This document shows, piece by piece, positions 57,871-64,000 of a stretch of DNA of 64,000 bases; positions within the stretch are counted from its first letter, which is position 1, and every line of letters begins with the position of its first letter. Below the pieces are notes generated by a model. The model saw only the letters and a list, made by a program, of their open reading frames with translations. It had not been told where the DNA came from and ran no database searches. The translations under genes and the position numbers were made by a program. The DNA is from Stictocephala bisonia (taxonomy: Eukaryota; Arthropoda; Insecta; Hemiptera; Membracidae): assembly GCA_035578905.1 (NCBI GenBank), contig JAQJVL010000101.1, forward strand, positions 744,001 through 808,000, in the 5' to 3' direction.

Positions 57871-58460
57871 AGAACATCATGCCCTGTAGGTCTCACTGGT
57901 TGACTTCTGTGCTACGTTCCCATTTGTAAATTATTACGGCTCAGCTACAACTGATGAGAAAACAATAAGACGTGATATTTTGTTAATTTCAAGAAGTCTA
58001 CGACCTAAATGTAATTGAGTGCTGATCATAAACAATTATTTTTTGTCAACAATTTACAGTGCACACTAATTTAAGTGTGGCACAAGAATAGACGTTTTTC
58101 CGTTAATTCACTAGTACTACTTTTTTATCGCAATTACGGTTAGGTTAGGTGGCTACTAAAGTTGTTCACAAACTCGTAAATACATTGATTGACTTACCGC
58201 CGAATGCGCTGTCCGTGTGTAAGCTTATGGAAAACGATAAGATAAGGCCAGTGATTTCGGATTCCTAGCGGTTAGGATTACAACAGTGGACGTAAAAATT
58301 ATTTGAAACAGTTTTTAGAGCAAAAGAATATTTATCAAGTGGTAGTGAATTAATGGAAACAAAAAGAAACGAGTGATAGTGAATTAACCGAAAAGCATTG
58401 ATCTTTATGACTATTTTAATATCTTAAATTAGTAGATATTTTTCTTGATTTAAAAACTGT
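57871..58460. other. Gene-free region, possible 5' flank of the next entry
   Basis: Less AT-rich at 58180-58280. No domain recognised. It includes the short TTAGG run near 58139. Confidence 0.4.
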
Positions 58461-58464
58461 AAAA

Positions 58465-58502
58465 ATGTGTGTTTGGAAGTTATTTATCTTGCTTTGTGTA
58501 AG
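58465..58502 (+). CDS. Candidate first exon encoding the start of a signal peptide
   Basis: ATG at 58465 (AAAAATGTG) opens MCVWKLFILLCV, a short basic/aromatic start plus hydrophobic core like a secretion signal, and runs into a splice-donor match AAG/GTAAAA at 58502-58503 (phase 2). Many secreted insect proteins split their signal peptide over a small first exon of this kind. No second exon could be assigned, and a short motif like this can occur by chance. Confidence 0.25.
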
Positions 58503-58504
58503 GT

Positions 58505-59600
58505 AAAATGTTTTTAGATTGTTTTTACGTAATTAGCCTGTACTGTTCTTGTAGGAATACAATCCTGTCTAACGCATTTATTCTTATAGCTTGAATCCTG
58601 CGACAAGAGCAAAATATGCCTGCCTTATCATTTTATTTATTTATTTTTTAACTTAATTACCGTTTATTTCTTTAATAACATACATAAATCGAGAAAAGAC
58701 ATAAATTTTCATATTGTATAGGCAAGCAATATTATTTTATTTTGATTTCAACTAGTTGAAAACTTTATTTTAATCACTGTTGTATAGGGTATAAGTACAA
58801 ATTGTTTTTAAAATCTAATAAAAATCAAAAGCTGTTTGTATATGTATGTAGATTACACTCGTAGTGAATTTTAAGGCAGAAAAAGGATATGTCGAATTAT
58901 CTTTGTCACTGTATTAGCAAGAGTTGCATGTTCTACATGTTCAAATATGATCATAGAACAATTACGTAACAGGTCTTTTTAGAAAACCTCTAAGACATGA
59001 GATTTTGTTTATTTCAGTAATGTACAAGCACTTAAGAATAATTCAAATTTTATTTTTACTTAATAAATCAATTTCGAACACAGGTCAAATTGATTTATGT
59101 AATAAACTTGATTATTAAAACCTCAAAATATAATTTTATTCTAACTTGTGGTTTTCTTATCATTAGAAACCTCATAGTGGTGGTCTTACCCAAAAAATAA
59201 TGTTTACTTGCAACTACTATACGAACTTATTATATTATGTATTAAAGAAATTATGATTAAAATATTAGCTAAAAAAAAGAGCACAATTAGTTCAATTAAT
59301 ATGAGAAAATATTGCAATAACTCAATAAACCAGGAAAATAAAATTGAATACTGAGAACAATGATTTAATTTGTTTAAGTGTTTCCAAAAATAAGTGCTTG
59401 CGTTTCAAACTGCATGCCCTACAAGCTTTCTACGTTTGAACACTGTTACGTGTAATGTCAGCCACTAATAGTGTTATTTTGAATTTAACAAACAAAATTC
59501 ACAAGTATTGTTAATTTTATAAATTGTTTCACAGTAAAATTATGAGTTATACTAACAAACATTGAATGTTTGAAATGGAATAATGTATTTATAGTAATCC
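58505..59600. other. AT-rich spacer
   Basis: Nothing recognised. Confidence 0.5.
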
Positions 59601-59604
59601 TCAC

Positions 59605-59707
59605 ATTGACTAAAGTGTCCGATGTCTCACTTCCACAACAAATTAAATAGACTTCCTCTTTAAAGGAAAAGTTTCCTGTATCTTTCTCATGAAATTGTAA
59701 TAGACGT
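59605..59707 (-). CDS. Candidate internal exon, unrecognised
   Basis: Minus-strand open text RLLQFHEKDTGNFSFKEEV then YLICCGSETSDTLVN, bounded by AG at the upper end (GGAG/ACG, 59708) and by GTGAGG at the lower end (59604-59599). The composition looks protein-like and the frame is open beyond both borders. No polypyrimidine tract is convincing. I recognise no family; it could be an unrelated transposon piece next to the SINE. Confidence 0.2.
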
Positions 59708-59732
59708 CTCCAAGTAAATTTTGAAGAGCAAT

Positions 59733-60345
59733 TGGCCACGTGTTCTAAGGCGTCAGGACTTTGAACCTAAGTTAGAAATAGCACAGGTTAAATCCTGCCA
59801 TTGACTGTTAGTTTTATCAGGAATACTGTTCCGAGCTGTCTTTGAACGTGGGTTACAGATAGCACAGGTTAAATCCTGGCCTTGACTGTTAGTTTTATCA
59901 GGAATACTGTTCCGAGCTGTCTTTGAACGTGGGTTACAGATAGCACAGGTTAAATCCTGGCCTTGACTGTTAGTTTTATCAGGAATACTGTTCCGAGCTG
60001 TCTTTGAACGTGGGTTACAGATAGCACAGGTTAAATCCTGGCCTTGACTGTTAATTTTATCAGGAATACTGTTCCGAGCTGTCTTTGAACGTGGGTTACA
60101 GATAGCACAGGTTCAATTCTGGCCTTGACTGTTAGTTTTATCAGGAATACTGTTCCGAGCTGTCTTTGAACGTGGGTTACCGATAGCACAGGTTCAATTC
60201 TGGCCTTGACTGTTAGTTGTTATCAAGAATACTGTACTGGTTTTCCCCATTATTCTGTCAGATAAATATCCCGCAAAGATCAATAGTCAGTAAATAGAGT
60301 ACGGTTACAGGGGAGATTAGCCCCATTATATAAACAAATAAAATA
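59733..60345 (+). mobile_element. tRNA-derived SINE, copy 3, with internally amplified B-box segment
   Basis: The head TGGCCACGTGTTCTAAGGCG (59733-59752) matches the A-box region of copy 1. The tail part (TACTGTACTGGTTTTCCCCA, CGCAAAGATCAATAGTC) matches its body at 60226-60290. Between them the segment that normally carries the B box occurs six times (see 59755-60240). The B boxes are decayed (GGTTAAATCC or GGTTCAATTC instead of GGTTCGAATCC). Confidence 0.85.
59755..60240. repeat. 81-bp tandem repeat within the SINE
   Basis: Units start at about 59755, then 59836, 59917, 59998, 60079 and 60160, exactly 81 bases apart: CTGTCTTTGAACGTGGGTTA, CAGATAGCACAGGTTAAATC, CTGGCCTTGACTGTTAGTTT and TATCAGGAATACTGTTCCGA. 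The first unit is the most divergent (CTTTGAACCTAAGTTAGAAA) and closest to the ordinary SINE. Confidence 0.95.
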
Positions 60346-60620
60346 CAAATAGGTGTAGATGATATGTTAACTGTACAAAGATATAATTTTTTATATATAC
60401 TTTCAAAAATTGTAGGCAATATACTTATTTAAATTATTTTTGCACAATGAGTTAAGTATTAAAATACGATAATCTCTTATACTGTGACATGCCACAAAGT
60501 AACTAGTATGGCGGATAACTGTTACTAGAATTAACTCACAACTTGGATTTACTCGTGATTACGGAAACTCATTCATTGACGCGATTAGCTATGATGTAAC
60601 TCCTACATAACATAACCAAG
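60346..60620. other. Spacer
   Basis: Nothing recognised. Confidence 0.5.
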
Positions 60621-60625
60621 TATGC

Positions 60626-62033
60626 TTGTTACTTCCAAGTTGAACCTCCATTTGTAAAATTAGTCTGTCTGTTTCATCATGTCGGCTTGTGCGCTTTTAG
60701 GTTAGGCAACAGTTACTTCCAAGTTGAACCTCCATTTGTAAAATTAGTTTGTCTATTTCATCATGTCGGCTTGTGCGCTTTCAGGTTAGGCAACAGTTAC
60801 TTCCAAGTTGAACCTCCATTTGTAAAATTAGTTTGTCTGTTTCATCATGTCGGCTTGTGCGCTTTCAGGTTAGACAACAGTTACTTCCAAGTTGAACCTC
60901 CATTTGTAAAATTAGTTTGTCTGTTTCATCACGTCAGCTTGTGCGTTTTCAGGTTAGACAACAGTTACTTCCAAGTTGAACCTCCATTTGTAAAATTAGT
61001 CTGTCTGTTTCATCACGTCAGCTTGTGCGCTTTCAGGTTAGGCAACAGTTACTTCCAAGTTGAACCTCCATTTGTAAAATTAGTTTGTCTGTTTCATCAC
61101 GTCAGCTTGTGCGCTTTTAGGTTAGGCAACAGTTACTTCCAAGTTGAACCTCCATTTGTAAAATTAGTTTGTCTGTTTCATCATGTCGGCTTGTGCGCTT
61201 TCAGGTTAGGCAACAGTTACTTCCAAGTTGAACCTCCATTTGTAAAATTAGTCTGTCTGTTTCATCATGTCGGCTTGTGCGCTTTCAGGTTAGACAACAG
61301 TTACTTCCAAGTTGAACCTCCATTTGTAAAATTAGTTTGTCTGTTTCATCATGTCGGCTTGTGCGCTTTCAGGTTAGGCAACAGTTACTTCCAAGTTGAA
61401 CCTCCATTTGTAAAATTAGTTTGTCTGTTTCATCACGTCAGCTTGTGCGCTTTCAGGTTAGGCAACAGTTACTTCCAAGTTGAACCTCCATTTGTAAAAT
61501 TAGTCTGTCTGTTTCATCACGTCAGCTTGTGCGCTTTCAGGTTAGGCAACAGTTACTTCCAAGTTGAACCTCCATTTGTAAGATTAGTTTGTCTGTTTCA
61601 TCATGTCGGCTTGTGCGCTTTCAGGTTAGGCAACAGTTACTTCCAAGTTGAACCTCCATTTGTAAAATTAGTTTGTCTATTTCATCATGTCGGCTTGTGC
61701 GCTTTCAGGTTAGGCAACAGTTACTTCCAAGTTGAACCTCCATTTGTAAAATTAGTTTGTCTGTTTCATCATGTCGGCTTGTGCGCTTTCAGGTTAGACA
61801 ACAGTTACTTCCAAGTTGAACCTCCATTTGTAAAATTAGTTTGTCTGTTTCATCATGTCGGCTTGTGCGCTTTCAGGTTAGACAACAGTTACTTCCAAGT
61901 TGAACCTCCATTTGTAAAATTAGTTTGTCTGTTTCATCATGTCGGCTTGTGCGCTTTCAGGTTAGGCAACAGTTACTTCCAAGTTGAACCTCCATTTGTA
62001 AAATTAGTTTGTCTGTTTCATCATGTCGGCTTA
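60626..62033. repeat. 84-bp satellite, 16.7 copies
   Basis: Starts every 84 bases from 60632 to 61976: CTTCCAAGTTGAACCTCCAT, TTGTAAAATTAGTTTGTCTG, TTTCATCATGTCGGCTTGTG, CGCTTTCAGGTTAGGCAACA. Very homogeneous. Variants are shared between units: ATGTCGG or ACGTCAG, TTAGGC or TTAGAC, GTTTGTC or GTCTGTC. Since 84 is divisible by 3, one frame stays open for 449 codons as a 28-residue repeat, but that frame has no ATG in any unit. Confidence 0.98.
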
Positions 62034-62062
62034 TGAAACTTATCAGTATGATGTTAATTATA

Positions 62063-62215
62063 CTCTACTACAGTACCGTCAATAACTCCATTGACGGTTG
62101 ACCTGTAGTATGCCAGCTCTACTACAGTACCGTCAATAACTCCATTGACATTTGACCTGTAGTATGCCAGCTCTACTACAGTACCGTCAATAACTCCATT
62201 GACCGTTGACCTGCA
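62063..62215. repeat. 54-bp tandem repeat, 2.8 copies
   Basis: Starts at 62063, 62117 and 62171: CTCTACTACAGTACCGTCAA then TAACTCCATTGAC. Each unit holds a small hairpin, GTCAAT/ATTGAC with a six-base loop. It begins about 30 bases after the 84-bp satellite. Confidence 0.93.
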
Positions 62216-64000
62216 GTTCTATTGTTTACCGTTACTAAACTAATAATAATATGTATTTTTTTTTTTTTTTAGTTTTACTGTGGTTATTGTTTTGATAATC
62301 ATCAAAATAAATAGAAAAAGTACAATTTTAACCTATAATTTAAAAATTAAGTGTTTTCTTTGACTATTCATAATTATAAGTTTATTTATAATTTCCTCCA
62401 CTTACAGCAATTTAAAAAATAAACTTATTTTTCTAAACACTAGAACAATCATTAACCTTTTAGTTTAGAGAAAGTTTGAACATTAATTCTATGATTACAT
62501 GATATATAAATAGATGTAAAAAACGTTTGGATGCAAATATTTCTTGAAATTACATTATTCGCGAAGTTTTCTTAATGTATGAGTTTGTTTAGTAAAATAA
62601 TATTATTCTATGTTCATGCTTATCTACTAAAACCATTTATTAAAATAATTTACATTTACATATTTAATAATATTAATGATATTCAAATAACTTAGTACAG
62701 AATCATGACATATTACAAATGTATGAATGCTGTGTTTTTCAAGAAATGACAAAACGCCTTTTAAATGCCTAATCGGCCATGGTTTTACATGTATGGTTTT
62801 TTTAATACAGTAATATATTAACAGTGTAACACTTGAGCTATAAATAACGGAGGTATAAAATTAAATAAAAAGTTTGATTGGGGAATAACTGTAAATTTTA
62901 ATCTCAGAATTTAATTTATTGTTATGTTTTTAAATGTGTTGGATTTAAGATGAGAATCGATTAAAATCAATAAAAGCATATCTGTGTTAAGCTAGGACAA
63001 AATAGTGAGTGTTTGAATAGGGCTGGTTGACACTTCCATAATTATGTCCTCAACTAGACTAAGTGTAACATATATCCAAATGTAATTTTTACACTGAACT
63101 ATGATAAACTGCTCAAAGATAAGTGACAAATACTAAATATAAATTGATATTTTTCATATTACAAAAATAACATTTTACATTTTTACAACCCACAACTGTA
63201 ATGTCGTTTACTAATAACTAAAATAAATCATGTATACAAAAGTAAATATTCGGCTGTTCAAATTGTAACAAAATCAATCCGTATTACGTTCATTTTTAGT
63301 CGTATTCTGCTATTTATTTCATTAAAAAACATTTCACATCCGTTCAATAATTTGAGTTGATATAAACACCATGACGTTGCTTTTTCTTGTACGGGAATTC
63401 AATTTTACACACAGGTTGAAATTGTTATGTAACTTGATGTCATTCGTATGCCTAAATAAAAAGTATAAAATTATGATTATAGATTTGTTATAGAGAACTT
63501 TTTGAAAATAAATCGTAGGCCTTATTTTATATTGAAATGTTACAGTTTATACAATTAGGGTTTGAAGGTTCAACGTATCTAAAACTTTCTTTTTGAGTTT
63601 TAGCAGAATGTGTTTAGCAGAATGAAGCTTCTTCCTTTTAATACATACGTCGTTTGAATTACGAATGATCATGTGATAAACCCTTTGAGATGAAAACCAA
63701 ATCAAACTTCTCCTTAGAATGTGTAAAATGAAAAGTGAGAAAACCCACACGGCTCTATTCAACTTAGGTATATAGTTTAATTATACGCATAATACATATA
63801 CCTCTAATTGAACATTTAAGCAGCATCTGTATAATGTTGCGCAAGGTTTCCATTTATGTGCGAACACAAGAGTTCAGTGCTGCTTGATCAAGAACTGGAA
63901 ATATATATTCTTTAACAATTTCACCGTTAAATAACGGTATGAATCCTAACCACAAAATTTCAACTGGCTAAACAAAGTGAAATTCTTACATAATAAAAAT
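62216..64000. other. AT-rich region without a supportable gene
   Basis: No recognised coding text, transposon or repeat apart from a T-run at 62257-62270. The frame at 63547-63762 (minus, 71 codons) is probably incidental. Confidence 0.5.

Noticed and set aside
60687..62036. 449-codon open frame of 28-residue repeats
   Set aside because: It exists because the 84-bp period is divisible by 3 and the unit lacks a stop in that frame. No unit has an ATG in frame, and the nominal start is a TTG.

Overview
The window reads as a piece of an AT-rich animal nuclear genome, most likely an arthropod and probably an insect. Evidence: a 33-base interstitial tract of the insect-type telomere repeat TTAGG (45958-45990), tRNA-derived SINEs, several families of decayed LINEs, an OTU-containing animal Helitron, Tc1/mariner-like non-autonomous elements, many minisatellites, and long gene-free stretches with scattered GC-rich islands. 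There is no operon structure, ribosome binding site or prokaryotic gene. No complete host gene could be identified; two possible first exons and one possible internal exon are offered at low confidence.

Left part (1-16.5 kb): a decayed LINE (A, plus strand, 1-4010) is followed by a second LINE (B, plus strand). LINE B is cut at its endonuclease region by a 7.5-kb Helitron (4934-12436, minus strand). Its text stops at about 4870 and resumes at 12437, so the layout is a real nested insertion. The Helitron has canonical ends (TC at 12436, hairpin plus CTAG at 4934, A/T target). It encodes, in order, an OTU-like protease domain, seven 15-residue repeats, a Helitron N domain, a Y2 HUH Rep nuclease and a Pif1-like helicase. 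Four in-frame stops and about three frameshifts break this frame, one of them in Walker A. The right half of LINE B carries a tRNA-like SINE (13450-13700) and two blocks of a G-rich 36-bp minisatellite. A 121-bp repeat with CRE palindromes follows its 3' end.

Middle (16.5-34 kb): mostly gene-free. It holds stem-loops at 17.3 kb, Penelope/hammerhead-like debris at 19.2-19.4 kb, LINE C (minus, 20.5-21.9 kb), LINE D (plus, 23.1-27.0 kb) ending in a foldback, a decayed LINE reverse transcriptase (E, minus, 30.5-31.3 kb), a third and larger block of the 36-bp minisatellite with a 108-bp higher-order pattern, a GT/GC tract, and a 5'-truncated second SINE.

Right part (34-64 kb): low-repeat AT-rich DNA with GC-rich, CpG-containing islands near 35.3, 37.1-37.6, 38.7, 41.0, 43.2, 48.5-49.0, 52.4-52.8 and 56.0-56.2 kb that resemble regulatory or promoter DNA. 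Between them lie a 442-bp mariner-like MITE, a 773-bp near-perfect foldback element with TA flanks, LINE fragments, an 82-bp minisatellite (15 copies), an AT-flanked palindrome, a 35-bp minisatellite (27 copies), a hammerhead-like motif, a possible Gypsy integrase fragment, a SINE whose B-box segment is amplified six times, an 84-bp satellite (16.7 copies) and a 54-bp repeat. The long open frames in the satellites are by-products of repeat period and are not annotated as genes.
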